In this document: one piece after another, positions 25,605 to 35,095 of the stretch
Layout of the letters: every line of letters begins with the position of its first letter
How positions within the stretch are numbered: the stretch's first letter is position 1
Assembly (NCBI GenBank): GCA_039818825.1
Contig: JBCBTD010000011.1
Coordinates: 1 to 64,000 of the forward strand
Length of the DNA: 64,000 bases
Direction of reading: 5' to 3'
Source: JBCBTD01 sp039818825
GTDB lineage: Bacteria; Pseudomonadota; Alphaproteobacteria; Geminicoccales; Geminicoccaceae
Translations under genes and position numbers: made by a program
Notes under the pieces: generated by a model
What the model was told of the DNA's origin: nothing
The model's input: only the letters and a program-made list of their open reading frames with translations
Databases searched by the model: none

Positions 25605-26861
25605 ATGACCCGCAATATCGGGGCCGCCGCGCTTGCTGCCGCCTGCGTTGTCCTCGTCGCGCCGGTCGGTCAGGCGCTGGCCGACGACGACACCAAGGAG
25701 GGCATGGTCGCGTTCTTCATGGAGACCGGCTGCCCGGATGGCTGGAGTGTTGCGACCGCCGCCGAAGGTCGCCTGCTGTTGGGGGTGACGGACTCCTCGA
25801 CGTTCAAGATCGGCGCGCAGAGTGGCGGCGATCCGTTGACCAACGAGGAAGACCGCACCCACACCCACAGCTACGCCGAGACCTTCAGTCTCGGGACGGT
25901 AGACATCGAGGGTGATTCGGGTTGCTGCAACAAGAGCCCGGCCAGCCCTGGCGGCAAGTCCACGTCCGGAACCACGGATGCGGCACATTCGGGCTTGCCG
26001 CTCGCGCAGCTCACGGTCTGCGAGAAGACGACGGCGCCGACGGACCCGACGGCAGATGATCCCTATCCCTTGGGGGCGCTCAGCTTCTTCAACGCGCAGT
26101 CCTGTCCGGCGGGCAGTGGTGGGGGCGATCCCGACTGGCAGCCAGCTCCTCTCGGGACGTCGGGTCTAGGCTATTTCGTGGTTCCCTTCTTCGACCCGCC
26201 GGCGGCAACGCTCGCCGCGCTGGTCGGCACTGGTCTCACTCCGGGCGAGAACCTGCAACACCGTCACTTCCACAATCTGACGATCGACATCGACTCGCTC
26301 GAACTGATCGCGAAGTGGGGCTGTGCACCGCTTGGGCTGTGCACCGGGCTGACGACGTCCGGCAACAAGCCGTTCCTGGGTCTTGGCGACTACGCCAATT
26401 CGAGCATTCCCTATCTGACCCTGATGCTCTGCCAGAAGGCCGCGTTCTCGCCCAGCAGCAACCCGCCCCAGGACGTGCCGGAAGCGGTGGTGAGCTTCTT
26501 CACCGACCAAGCGTGCCCGACCGGATGGAAGATGACCGAAGCGACGACCGGACGCTATCTGGTGGGTCTGCCGAGCGGCGGTATTCCGGGAGCGACCTTC
26601 GGCGGTGAACCGCTCGAGCCCACCGAGAGCGTGCCGACACCCATAGCGACGCACGCTCACGACATGTCCGGCAGCATCACGACGGGCTACAAGGAGGTCA
26701 TCCTCGGGTCGGGCAGTGGCGCCGACAACGTCGGCAAGGACGGCACTTACACGTACAAAGGCCCGACCAATCCGCACGCGCCCGGTTTCCCCTACATGGG
26801 CGTGATTCAGTGCCAGCCCTGCACGGCGAACGACCCGGACAAGAGCTGTCAGACGCAATAG
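25605..26861 (+). CDS. secreted protein with three tail-collar-like repeats (paralogue A)
   Basis: Exported protein of 418 aa. MTRNIGAAALAAACVVLVAP to about residue 26 is a Sec signal peptide cut after ALA. Three related units follow at about 27-141, 155-276 and 294-408. Unit one has GCPDGWSVAT, then GRLLLGVTD and THTHSY. Unit two starts LSFFNAQSCPAG and has HRHFHN. Unit three has ACPTGWKMTEATTGRYLVG and ATHAHDMSG. Each unit ends with a Cys-containing strand (LTVCEK, LMLCQK, VIQCQP). This C-x-x-GW ... HxH plan resembles phage tail-collar/fibre tips, but here it is secreted and disulfide-prone. AGGGAGG precedes the ATG. Function unknown; likely adhesive or ligand-binding. Confidence 0.7.
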   Translation: MTRNIGAAALAAACVVLVAPVGQALADDDTKEGMVAFFMETGCPDGWSVATAAEGRLLLGVTDSSTFKIGAQSGGDPLTNEEDRTHTHSYAETFSLGTVDIEGDSGCCNKSPASPGGKSTSGTTDAAHSGLPLAQLTVCEKTTAPTDPTADDPYPLGALSFFNAQSCPAGSGGGDPDWQPAPLGTSGLGYFVVPFFDPPAATLAALVGTGLTPGENLQHRHFHNLTIDIDSLELIAKWGCAPLGLCTGLTTSGNKPFLGLGDYANSSIPYLTLMLCQKAAFSPSSNPPQDVPEAVVSFFTDQACPTGWKMTEATTGRYLVGLPSGGIPGATFGGEPLEPTESVPTPIATHAHDMSGSITTGYKEVILGSGSGADNVGKDGTYTYKGPTNPHAPGFPYMGVIQCQPCTANDPDKSCQTQ

Positions 26862-26925
26862 GCGCCAGCAGACGCCGTTCGAGGCGCGCCAGGTGGGCAA
26901 CGATGCTGTCACATGGTTCATCGGT

Positions 26926-26955
26926 GTGTTACAAGACAATCGAGAGATGCGCGGG
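26926..26955 (+). promoter_or_regulatory. upstream block of paralogue B, similar to the block before paralogue A
   Basis: TGTTACAAGACAATCGAGAG followed by ATGCGCGG matches the block at about 25508-25545 at most positions. It lies about 125-150 bases before the start of paralogue B, a little farther than in copy A. Confidence 0.4.
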
Positions 26956-27078
26956 TGGACTAGCTATGCGCGCTCCTGTTGCGACGGGCAAACCAGCGCT
27001 GGTCGCGTGGCGCGCGTCGTAGCCAAATCGGAGGTTGGCCGAGCGCTGGCCCAACCAAGCAACGGGGGGCGACGCATC

Positions 27079-28347
27079 ATGATCCCCAAGACCTTGGCCC
27101 TGGTTGGAGCGACCTCGTGCCTCGTCATAGCGGCGCCGATCGGGCGGGCGCTGGCCGACGACGACACCAAGGAGGGCACGGTCGCGTTCTTCATGGAAAC
27201 CGGCTGCCCGGAAGGCTGGAGCGTCGCCACGTCCGCCGAAGGGCGCCTGTTGTTGGGCGTGACCGACTCCGACAAGTTCACCATCGGTGGGCAGGGTGGT
27301 GGCGATGCGCTGACGAACGAAGACGACCGCCTGCATACGCACCAGTACGCGACCAGCGTCAGCCTCGCGACGCACCATATCGAAGGTGACCACAGTTGCT
27401 GCAACACCGATGGTGCCAGTCCTGGGAACAAGAACGTTCCCGAGACGCAGCCCGGGGTGTCGAATGGGGGGACGTCCGGCCTGCCGTTCGCGCAGTTGAC
27501 GGTCTGCGAGAAAACGTCGCCGCCCACGGACCCCACCGCATCGGACCCGTATCCGCTCGGTGCGCTCAGCTTCTTCAACGCGGACAGCTGCCCCGCAGGC
27601 AGCGGCGGCGATCCCGAGTGGCAGACGGCGCCCCTGGGCAGCGATGATTTGGGCTACTTCGTGGTGCCGTTCTTCGACCCGCCGGCGGCGACGTTGGGCG
27701 CCCTGGTCGGCACCGGCATGAATCCCGGCGAGAATCGCGAACACAGCCACGCGTTCTCGTCGTCGATCAAGGTCGATTCGCTGGAGCTGACCGGCAAATG
27801 GGGCTGCGTCAGTTGGCTCGGGTTGTGCACCGGGATGACCACGGATGGGACCAAGGACTTCAGCGGGACGACCCATGCCGCGAGTTCGGCGTTGCCCTAC
27901 CTGACCCTGATGCTCTGTCAGAAAGCCGCGTTCTCACCCAGCAGCAACCCGCCGCAGGACGTGCCGGAATCGGTGGTGACTTTTTTCACCGATCAGACCT
28001 GCCCGACCGGGTGGAAGATGACCGAAGCGACGACCGGACGCTATCTCGTGGGCCTGCCCAGCGGCGGTATCCCCGGGGCGACGTTCGGCGGTGAACCGCT
28101 CCAGCCGACCGAGAGCGCACCGACGCCGGTCGCCACGCACGAGCACGGCATCTCCGGCAGCGTTGTCACCGGCAACACGGAGGTCGCGCTCGCCTCCGGA
28201 GCCGGTGCCGACGACGTCGGCAAGAAGGGTACCTACACCTACGACGGGACGACCGATCCGGCTTCGGCCGGTCTCCCCTACATGGGGGTCATCCAGTGTC
28301 AGCCCTGCACCGCCAACGACCCGGACCAGAGCTGTCAGACGCAATAG
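27079..28347 (+). CDS. secreted protein with three tail-collar-like repeats (paralogue B)
   Basis: Tandem paralogue of the preceding gene, 422 aa. The signal peptide MIPKTLALVGATSCLVIAAP differs in sequence, but the mature part begins with the same LADDDTKEG and keeps all three units: GCPEGWSVATSAEGRLLLG, a second unit with DSCPAGSGGDPEW, and TCPTGWKMTEATTGRYLVG. Both end with an identical pattern of paired cysteines (QCQPCTANDPD). Copies agree best in the third unit and differ most around the signal peptide and the Gly/Ser-rich loops. The start is the ATG at 27079 after GGGGGG. It precedes the 1244-aa gene by 94 bases on the same strand. Confidence 0.7.
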   Translation: MIPKTLALVGATSCLVIAAPIGRALADDDTKEGTVAFFMETGCPEGWSVATSAEGRLLLGVTDSDKFTIGGQGGGDALTNEDDRLHTHQYATSVSLATHHIEGDHSCCNTDGASPGNKNVPETQPGVSNGGTSGLPFAQLTVCEKTSPPTDPTASDPYPLGALSFFNADSCPAGSGGDPEWQTAPLGSDDLGYFVVPFFDPPAATLGALVGTGMNPGENREHSHAFSSSIKVDSLELTGKWGCVSWLGLCTGMTTDGTKDFSGTTHAASSALPYLTLMLCQKAAFSPSSNPPQDVPESVVTFFTDQTCPTGWKMTEATTGRYLVGLPSGGIPGATFGGEPLQPTESAPTPVATHEHGISGSVVTGNTEVALASGAGADDVGKKGTYTYDGTTDPASAGLPYMGVIQCQPCTANDPDQSCQTQ

Positions 28348-28441
28348 GCGGCGGGTTCGCCGTCCAACCGACCGCCGGAACCTCCCGCCTACGGGCGGTT
28401 CACGGTACGGCACCGGCGGTTGCTAGCGGGAGGAAACGAAC

Positions 28442-31400
28442 ATGGCCACGGCCGCTGACATCCAGATCGGCGTCAATCTGATCGACGACTATCTGTCGTT
28501 GGCCGAAGCGCCGGTCGCGGACGGCTTGCTCAACCGGTTCGTCGTGGTCCAGGACCTCGCCGGCAAGGCCACGGCGAGCGAACTCCTGTCGGTGGCCCAG
28601 TCGGGCGATCTCGCCCACTTCTACCCGGACAGCTCGTCCCATTCCGGCTGGGGGATGGGCACCTATCAAGTCACCTCGCCGGTGGACAAGACCGACACGA
28701 CGATCAAGCGCCTTGCGTCGTTCTACGCCAATAGTGTGCTTCAGAGCCTTTGCTACTTCGACACCGACAAGGAGGGTGTGCAGGCAGCGGCCTGGATGTA
28801 CTCACCCGAGCCCGGCACCTGGAAACAGGCGAACCTGCAGAACGATGCCCTGAATGCGTTGTACTATACCTACCAGGCGGACACCTTCACCGACGCCGCC
28901 GGCACCAACTACGTTTACGGGATCAGCTCCGGTTTCGGCAATCCGGCTTTCTTCCTCGTCATGTACGACACGACCGCCGCGCAGTGGCAGGTGAAGTGGG
29001 TCGAGTATCTCAACGACTTCACTCCGGCGCTGACGACCGCAGCGTCCTTCCGCATCGCCGCGGGGTCGGCGGCGAACACGGTCACCGTGCTGTGGGCCGA
29101 AGCCGGTACGACCACGATCTACCATCGCGCGGCGTCGACTGCAGGCGGCAACTTCGCGTGGACGGGCACGGCCCAGTCGCTCGACACGTCGGCCTACGGC
29201 GCAATCACGATCGACCAGATCTTCCCGTGCGGCGGGGCGTTCGGTGCGGACAACCTGTTGTTGTTGGACACGTCCGGTGGGCTCTACCTGGTCAGCGGGT
29301 TCAACCAGGGGACCAGCTCCATCACCAAGCTGACCAACCCCAACGCCGCCCAGGGCATCACCGACCCGATCGACCAGCCGCAGCCGGTCGGCGCACTGAC
29401 CGCCAATGCCGGGATCGACAGCTTGGGCAACCAGCGCGTGTTCGCCATCGAAACCAGCACAATGTCGCTCTGGTACATGACCATCGACCCAGCGGGGCAG
29501 TACGATCCGACGACGAGCTGGGTCAATCTCGGCGGCGCCTACGACGCGATCGGCTCGCCGAGTTCGATGACTTACGGCCCCGAGCTGTTCCTCGTCGACC
29601 TCAACAACAGCGTCTACCACCAAGCGCTGTCCTTGCCCCAGAATCCGCAGACCAACTCGATTTGGGTGACCCGGAAGATTGCCCAGCCGGTCCCGTCTAC
29701 GGCGACGCCGCAGAACGCCTCGCTCTACGCAATGCATGCCCAGGCCGTGGACGGCAACGGCAACAGTGCGGGTACGCAGGTCATCGACGTCACCGCCGAT
29801 CATGCGGTGACCGTCGTGGTCGACGACGTTGCTCACCATGTCGGTCCGAGCACGTCGATCCCGCTGCAAACCGACCGGACCGGCAAGCTCACGATCTACT
29901 TGCAGGCTGCCGATCTGAAGCCGCCGAAGATCACCTTCACCGTTTCGGGTAGCGCCGCCTCACGCTGGTGCCAAGGCGACACGATCCAGGTGAAGACCAC
30001 CGACACCAACCCGGTCGCGCCGCCGCCCGAGTCCGTCAGCAACCGGTTGCAGAACAACGACCCGACTCGGGTCGTCACCAACGCAAGCCTGACGACGGCG
30101 CCGGCCCAGCCGGGCACCTCGCCGGCTACCGGCCAGGACAAGACCATCCCGCAGTTGATGAGTTCGACCTACGCCAGCGGCGACCCTTCGGGCTCGGCGT
30201 GCTCGTCCTTGATCCAGGCGGGATCATGGGTGGACCCGAACAATACCCACGACGACGGGACGATCGACACCAGCAAGCTGAAGGTGCGCCACTGGCGGAT
30301 CGACTTCAGCCATCCGGACGGTGCGGAGTTCGCGATCCTCACCGAAGATCACGCCAAAGCGCTCGTTGCCAAGGCGCGTCCGCTCGGCAGCGGTTCCGGC
30401 GCGTTCGGCGACGTCTGCGAATTCTTCAAGCACATGTTCAAGCAGTTGGACACGTTCGTTGCCACGGTCGAGAAAGACACGAAGACCGGGGTCGAGCAGC
30501 TCAAGATCGTGTTCAACGACACGATGCAGTTTCTCATCTCGACAGCCAAAGACGCCGGCGCCGCGATGGAAACGATTTTCTCGAAGATTGCCGACGGCAT
30601 AGAAGAGGTTGCCAATGACATTTACGAGGCGATCAAGCGGGTGATCGAGTGGCTGAAGATGTTGTTCGATTGGCAGGACATCATCAATACCCACAACGTG
30701 ATGAAGAACGCGATCAATGCCGGACTCACCAATCTGGTGACGACGTTCGACGACGTCGATGCGGCGATCGAAAGCTGGCTGAAGTCGGCGCAAACCGGGC
30801 TGGATGCCGCGCTCGGGAAGGTCGACCAGACGTTCGGCAGCTCGACGTCGTTCAACAGCATGGTCAACGGGCTGCCCCCGTCGAGTGCGACGGGCATGGG
30901 TGTCGTCCCCAAGGGCCTTGCCGCCACCGCCAACACCCTGGCGGGCACGCCGACGACCAACACCCAGCAGCAGCACGCCGGCAAGGCCAACTACGTCTCC
31001 AGCAAAACCAACACCTACTACGGAAACCAGCAGACGGCCGCGGCTTCTGCGGCTCTCGCTGGCAGCGATCCTGCCGGAGCCATCACCCAAGCGTTCGTCG
31101 ACAGCATCTACGACAACGCCGATTACGCTGCATACCTGAAACAGCTGACCGATTTCGTCAGCAGCATCTGGGCCAATCCGCAGGATTTCTTCGATCTGAT
31201 CATTCAAGGCCTGATCGATGCGGCGATGGATTTGTTGAACCTGTTGATCGAAGCGATCGAGGCGGTGCTGACCGCGATCGCGAACCTGGTCGGGTCAGCG
31301 ATCAACGCTGCGAAGCAGGCGCTCAACCACCAGATCGACATCCCGATCCTGAGCTGGCTGTGGGAGAACGTGATCTCCGGCAGTCCGCTGACCTTGCTCG

Positions 31401-32176
31401 ACTTGGTTTGCCTGCTAGCCGCCGTGCCGGTGACGATCATCTACAAGTTGATGTACGGCGCCGGCAACGCGCCGTTCTCGAAGAGCGACGCCTCGATGGC
31501 GTTCCCCTGGCCGAAAGACCCGTTCAGTGCGTTGGGCGAAGGCACGACCCTGGCCGCTCCCGAGGGCGCGGTTGCCGCCACGCCGCAACAGATGATGGCG
31601 CTGGGGATCACGGGCGGCATCCTCATCACGCTGCTTCAGTCCACCTCCCAGTTCGCCGTCGATGCGCAGCAACTGGCGAACATTCCCGACGAGGAGGCAG
31701 ATCCGCTGACGCAATGGGCCTCGCGTGGCCTGTGCGTCACCTCCGTTTATCTTCAGGTGGTGGGGGCAATGGGCATCAACTGGACGGGGACCAAGCCAAG
31801 CGATCAAGCCAACGCCGCCGCCTGGGCTATGGGTCTGTTCCCGATGACGGCCAATCTGATCTTCACCTTCTTCGGTTCGAAGAAAGCCGTCACGGAGTTC
31901 GTCGACGACTACGGCAACGACATGACGAGCTGCATGCAGTTGATGGCATTGGGCTTCGGCATTTGGCAGGCGACGGAGCAAGGCCTGGACAAGGCCGACT
32001 ACACCGGCTGGGACGTCGCCGCGTCGGTCATCTGCCCGTTGCCGGGGATCTTCTGCTGTATGATGAACACGACGCCGCTTGCCGAAGACACCGCACTCGG
32101 CTGTGCCGCCTACGACCTCTGGACGTCGATCGGCGCCGGCGTCGTCACGTGCGGCGCTGCCATCGTGGACAACTGA
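28442..32176 (+). CDS. 1244-aa protein of unknown function, propeller-like N-terminus and hydrophobic C-terminus
   Basis: No named family recognised. Residues about 1-430 are beta-rich with repeated short strands and Trp/Tyr motifs, as in a beta-propeller or lectin-like region. About 430-610 looks like small beta domains and a Pro/Thr linker. HWRIDFSHPDG (about 616) leads into long amphipathic helices with WLKMLFDWQDIINTHNVMKN at about 735-755. Several strongly hydrophobic stretches follow (about 930-960, 980-1003, 1051-1070, 1110-1135, 1195-1240), and the last residues hold paired cysteines. There is no signal peptide. The layout, soluble binding part then amphipathic and hydrophobic helices, resembles a membrane-inserting protein, but that is inference. 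GGAGGAA lies seven bases before the ATG. It sits directly downstream of the two collar-like genes. Confidence 0.6.
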   Translation: MATAADIQIGVNLIDDYLSLAEAPVADGLLNRFVVVQDLAGKATASELLSVAQSGDLAHFYPDSSSHSGWGMGTYQVTSPVDKTDTTIKRLASFYANSVLQSLCYFDTDKEGVQAAAWMYSPEPGTWKQANLQNDALNALYYTYQADTFTDAAGTNYVYGISSGFGNPAFFLVMYDTTAAQWQVKWVEYLNDFTPALTTAASFRIAAGSAANTVTVLWAEAGTTTIYHRAASTAGGNFAWTGTAQSLDTSAYGAITIDQIFPCGGAFGADNLLLLDTSGGLYLVSGFNQGTSSITKLTNPNAAQGITDPIDQPQPVGALTANAGIDSLGNQRVFAIETSTMSLWYMTIDPAGQYDPTTSWVNLGGAYDAIGSPSSMTYGPELFLVDLNNSVYHQALSLPQNPQTNSIWVTRKIAQPVPSTATPQNASLYAMHAQAVDGNGNSAGTQVIDVTADHAVTVVVDDVAHHVGPSTSIPLQTDRTGKLTIYLQAADLKPPKITFTVSGSAASRWCQGDTIQVKTTDTNPVAPPPESVSNRLQNNDPTRVVTNASLTTAPAQPGTSPATGQDKTIPQLMSSTYASGDPSGSACSSLIQAGSWVDPNNTHDDGTIDTSKLKVRHWRIDFSHPDGAEFAILTEDHAKALVAKARPLGSGSGAFGDVCEFFKHMFKQLDTFVATVEKDTKTGVEQLKIVFNDTMQFLISTAKDAGAAMETIFSKIADGIEEVANDIYEAIKRVIEWLKMLFDWQDIINTHNVMKNAINAGLTNLVTTFDDVDAAIESWLKSAQTGLDAALGKVDQTFGSSTSFNSMVNGLPPSSATGMGVVPKGLAATANTLAGTPTTNTQQQHAGKANYVSSKTNTYYGNQQTAAASAALAGSDPAGAITQAFVDSIYDNADYAAYLKQLTDFVSSIWANPQDFFDLIIQGLIDAAMDLLNLLIEAIEAVLTAIANLVGSAINAAKQALNHQIDIPILSWLWENVISGSPLTLLDLVCLLAAVPVTIIYKLMYGAGNAPFSKSDASMAFPWPKDPFSALGEGTTLAAPEGAVAATPQQMMALGITGGILITLLQSTSQFAVDAQQLANIPDEEADPLTQWASRGLCVTSVYLQVVGAMGINWTGTKPSDQANAAAWAMGLFPMTANLIFTFFGSKKAVTEFVDDYGNDMTSCMQLMALGFGIWQATEQGLDKADYTGWDVAASVICPLPGIFCCMMNTTPLAEDTALGCAAYDLWTSIGAGVVTCGAAIVDN

Positions 32177-32249
32177 GGCCGGCGGGAACGGCGGTGTGAA
32201 CGGGCCTCGTCGACATAGTGAACACGCGCATCCCGACGAAGCGATCCCC

Positions 32250-32298
32250 ATGGGTGCTTTCCTGGGCGCGCCGGCGCGCCCGAACGGCGCACCCGGCG
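32250..32298. terminator. strong GC hairpin after the 1244-aa gene
   Basis: An 18-base perfect palindrome (GGGCGCGCC, then its complement, 32264-32281) nested inside outer arms GGGTGC at about 32251 and GCACCC at about 32297. It lies 75 bases after the stop codon. No T run follows. Probably a 3'-end structure for the transcript from the left. Confidence 0.4.
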
Positions 32299-32400
32299 GT
32301 GCGTGGGTGGCCCTGAAACTGGCGGAATCCCGCACCTTTACCCACGCTTAACGCGGCGGCGCGATGCTCTCGGATCATCCCGGTTCGAGGAGCCCCGGCC

Positions 32401-33837
32401 GTGGCCACGCATCCGCTTCGTCTAGAAAACCCGACCATCGTGGCGCGCACCGACGCGCGTCCCGCGATGGTGACGGCGTTTCTCGGCGGTGCGATCGTCG
32501 CCTGGGGTGCTGCGGGCGGTACGGTCGACCACGCCCAGCTGTCGATCTGTCTGCTTGCGTCGCTCGCCTGGATGGCGACCCGCCTCGATCCGACCTTGAT
32601 CGCCGTTACGGGTGCGTTGGCGCTCACCGCCGTCACCGTGCTGGCTGGCGGCGTCGCCTCCTCGCCGCTGGCGCACCTGGGGGACGACACGACGGTGCTG
32701 ATCGTCGGGGCCTTCGTGCTGGCAAAAGCGGTCGATCGCAGCGGCCTTGCCGCCGCTTTGACCGACCGGGTGATCGGTTCCGCCTCGGGCCGCTTCGCGC
32801 TCGCCCGGCTCGGTTGCGGTGTGTTCGCAACGACGTTTCTCATTCCCGCTACGTCCGCGCGTGCCAGCGTCCTCGTGCCCGTCGTCGAGCGTGCGAAGGC
32901 GCGGGCGACGACCCGCGGTGCGCAGCGGACCATCGCGCTGATGGCCCCGCTGATCGTCGTGCTCGGCGCCATCGCGTCGCCGATCGCCGCCGGCGCCAAT
33001 CTGTTGGCGATCCAGGTGCTCACGGCACAGACCGGCGAGCCGCTGTCGTTCGCCACCTGGATCGCCGCCGCCGCGCCGTTCGGGTTGCTGATCTCCGTCG
33101 TTGCCGTGGTGGTCGCCTGGGCGCTCTTTCGCCACGACGACCGGGCGCCTGACGCCGTCGCGGCCACGGCCGAGGGCGCGGCCGCCGATGTCGGTGACCC
33201 TGCCGCCAAGTACCGGGTCGCCCTGGTGCTGGCGGGGGCCGTGGTGCTTTGGACGACTGCCGGGGTGCATCCGCTGGAGCCGACCCTGGTCGCGATCCTG
33301 GCTGCGGTCCTGGTGACCTTGCCGGGCTACGGAGCCCTGACGTTGCCCCAGGCGCTCAAGGGCGTCGATTGGGCGCTGATCGTGCTGCTGGCCGCGGCCG
33401 CGCAGATCGGCGAGGTGGTGTCCGGTAACGGTCTGGTCGCCACGGGCGTCGACGACACGGCGAGGATGATCGCCGGTCTCGACGCCGCCGCCGTGCCGAT
33501 CGTCATCGGTGCGCTGGCCCTGGTGGCGATGCTCGCGCATCTGGTCGTGACCTCGCGGACCGCGCGCGCAGCGTTGCTTCTGCCCGGTTCACTGGCGATC
33601 GCCGCTGCCGCTGGTCTCGACCCCGCCGTCGCTGCCCTCACCGTCGCCGCCGGCACGGGCTTTTGCATCCTGACGCCGGTCGGCTCGAAAGCGCTGTTGG
33701 TGTTCGCCGGCAGTGGCGGTGCCGATCTGGCACGCAACGATCTCTACCGCTCGGGCTCGATCATCCTGCCGGTGCAGCTGTTGCTCACCTTGGTGTTCGC
33801 CCTCTGGGTCTGGCCGTCGTTGGTGGGTGGGGCCTGA
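32401..33837 (+). CDS. SLC13/DASS-type permease
   Basis: Inner-membrane carrier of 478 aa with 11-13 hydrophobic segments. The ion-transporter-superfamily pattern is visible: long paired halves, a TTVLIVGAFVLAKAVDRSGL stretch in the first half, a TFLIPATSARASVLVP segment before a re-entrant loop, and TPVGSKALLVFAG near the end. Members carry di- and tricarboxylates, sulfate or related anions with Na+. It lies one base before a glycerate kinase, so glycerate or a related C3/C4 hydroxy-acid is a reasonable guess, but only from context. The start is a GTG; no strong ribosome site is seen. Confidence 0.75.
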   Translation: MATHPLRLENPTIVARTDARPAMVTAFLGGAIVAWGAAGGTVDHAQLSICLLASLAWMATRLDPTLIAVTGALALTAVTVLAGGVASSPLAHLGDDTTVLIVGAFVLAKAVDRSGLAAALTDRVIGSASGRFALARLGCGVFATTFLIPATSARASVLVPVVERAKARATTRGAQRTIALMAPLIVVLGAIASPIAAGANLLAIQVLTAQTGEPLSFATWIAAAAPFGLLISVVAVVVAWALFRHDDRAPDAVAATAEGAAADVGDPAAKYRVALVLAGAVVLWTTAGVHPLEPTLVAILAAVLVTLPGYGALTLPQALKGVDWALIVLLAAAAQIGEVVSGNGLVATGVDDTARMIAGLDAAAVPIVIGALALVAMLAHLVVTSRTARAALLLPGSLAIAAAAGLDPAVAALTVAAGTGFCILTPVGSKALLVFAGSGGADLARNDLYRSGSIILPVQLLLTLVFALWVWPSLVGGA

Positions 33838-33838
33838 G

Positions 33839-35095
33839 ATGGGGCCACACGACACGATCCAGCGCCCACTCACGGTCCTCGTGGCGCCGTCCGGGTTCAA
33901 GGAGAACCTCAGCGTCGACGAGACCATCCAGCACATCATCACCGGCGGTCGCCGCGCCATGGCCGACGCCCGTTTCATGTCGATCCCGATGGTCGACGGC
34001 GGCGAAGGGTTCACCGAGGCGCTGATCAACGCCACCGGCGGTACCAAGATTCCGGTCAACGTCACGGGCCCGCTGGGCGACCCGGTGGGGGCCGCGTTCG
34101 GCATCCTCGGCGGCGTCGAGCGGCGGATCGCGGTGCTCGAGATGGCGGCGGCCGCCGGGCTGCGCCTGGTTCCGCGCGGCCACCGTGACCCACGCGTGAC
34201 CACCAGCTACGGTGTGGGTGAGTTGATCAAGGCGGCGCTCGACGCCGGTGCCGAGGAGATCATCGTCGGTTGCGGCGACAGCGGCATCAACGACGGCGGT
34301 GCCGGCATGGCGCAAGCATTGGGCGTGGGCCTGCTCGACGCGGGCGGCAGCCCCATCGGCCGCGGCGGCGCCGAACTCGCGAGGCTCCATCGGATCGATC
34401 TCGCGGACCGCGACCCGCGGCTTGCGGACACCGCGATCGAGGTGGCGGTCAACTGGTACAACGTGTTGTTGGGCCCGCGTGGCGTCGCCCGCGTGTTCGG
34501 GCCGCAGAAGGGCGCGACACCGGAAATGGTCGAGCAGCTCGAGCAGGCTCTCGAACGCTACGCCGCCGTGATCCAGGAAACGACCGGGATGGACGTCGGC
34601 ATGGCGCCCGGCAGCGGCGCTTCCGGCGGCCTCGGCACGGGGCTCGCCGCACTGCTCGGCGCCACCTTGCGGCCGCGCTACCAGGTCGTGCTTCGCTATC
34701 TCGACGTCGAAGGCAAGCTGGCCGAAGCCGACGTGGTGGTGACGGCGGAGGGCCGGCTCGACGAACAGACGCCCCGCGGCAAGGTTCCGGCCGAGGTCGC
34801 ACGACGCGCGTCGCGGCGGGGCATCCCGACTTTGTGCCTGGCGGGCGGCTTGTCGCCGGTCGCCGACGTCGTGCTCGACCACGGCGTGACGGCGTTCTTC
34901 AGCATCGCCGACGGGCCGCTGACCCTGGCGGAGTCCATGCAGTCGGCCGGACGGCTGTTGGAGCGCGCCGCCGAGCAGGCACTTCGGGCGTTCGCCTCCG
35001 GCCTCGCGATGGGCCGCCAGCAAGCCAACGACGACCGGGACGCGGCGTCCCGGCGCACGGCCGACAGCGAGACGCCGGTGCTGGAACCTGCCTGA
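33839..35095 (+). CDS. glycerate kinase (GlxK/GarK family)
   Basis: Soluble kinase of 418 aa, type I glycerate kinase family, which phosphorylates glycerate (usually at the 2-position) to feed it into glycolysis. VLVAPSGFKENLS at the start is the diagnostic N-terminal motif. Also seen are PMVDGGEGFTEAL, IIVGCGDSGINDGGAGMAQALG, RVFGPQKGATPEMVE, GSGASGGLGTGLAALLGA and VVVTAEGRLDEQTPRGKVP, all family blocks in the right order. The ATG at 33839 follows the permease stop by one base, so the two genes form an operon for uptake and activation. About 30 extra polar residues trail the family C-terminus. Confidence 0.92.
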   Translation: MGPHDTIQRPLTVLVAPSGFKENLSVDETIQHIITGGRRAMADARFMSIPMVDGGEGFTEALINATGGTKIPVNVTGPLGDPVGAAFGILGGVERRIAVLEMAAAAGLRLVPRGHRDPRVTTSYGVGELIKAALDAGAEEIIVGCGDSGINDGGAGMAQALGVGLLDAGGSPIGRGGAELARLHRIDLADRDPRLADTAIEVAVNWYNVLLGPRGVARVFGPQKGATPEMVEQLEQALERYAAVIQETTGMDVGMAPGSGASGGLGTGLAALLGATLRPRYQVVLRYLDVEGKLAEADVVVTAEGRLDEQTPRGKVPAEVARRASRRGIPTLCLAGGLSPVADVVLDHGVTAFFSIADGPLTLAESMQSAGRLLERAAEQALRAFASGLAMGRQQANDDRDAASRRTADSETPVLEPA

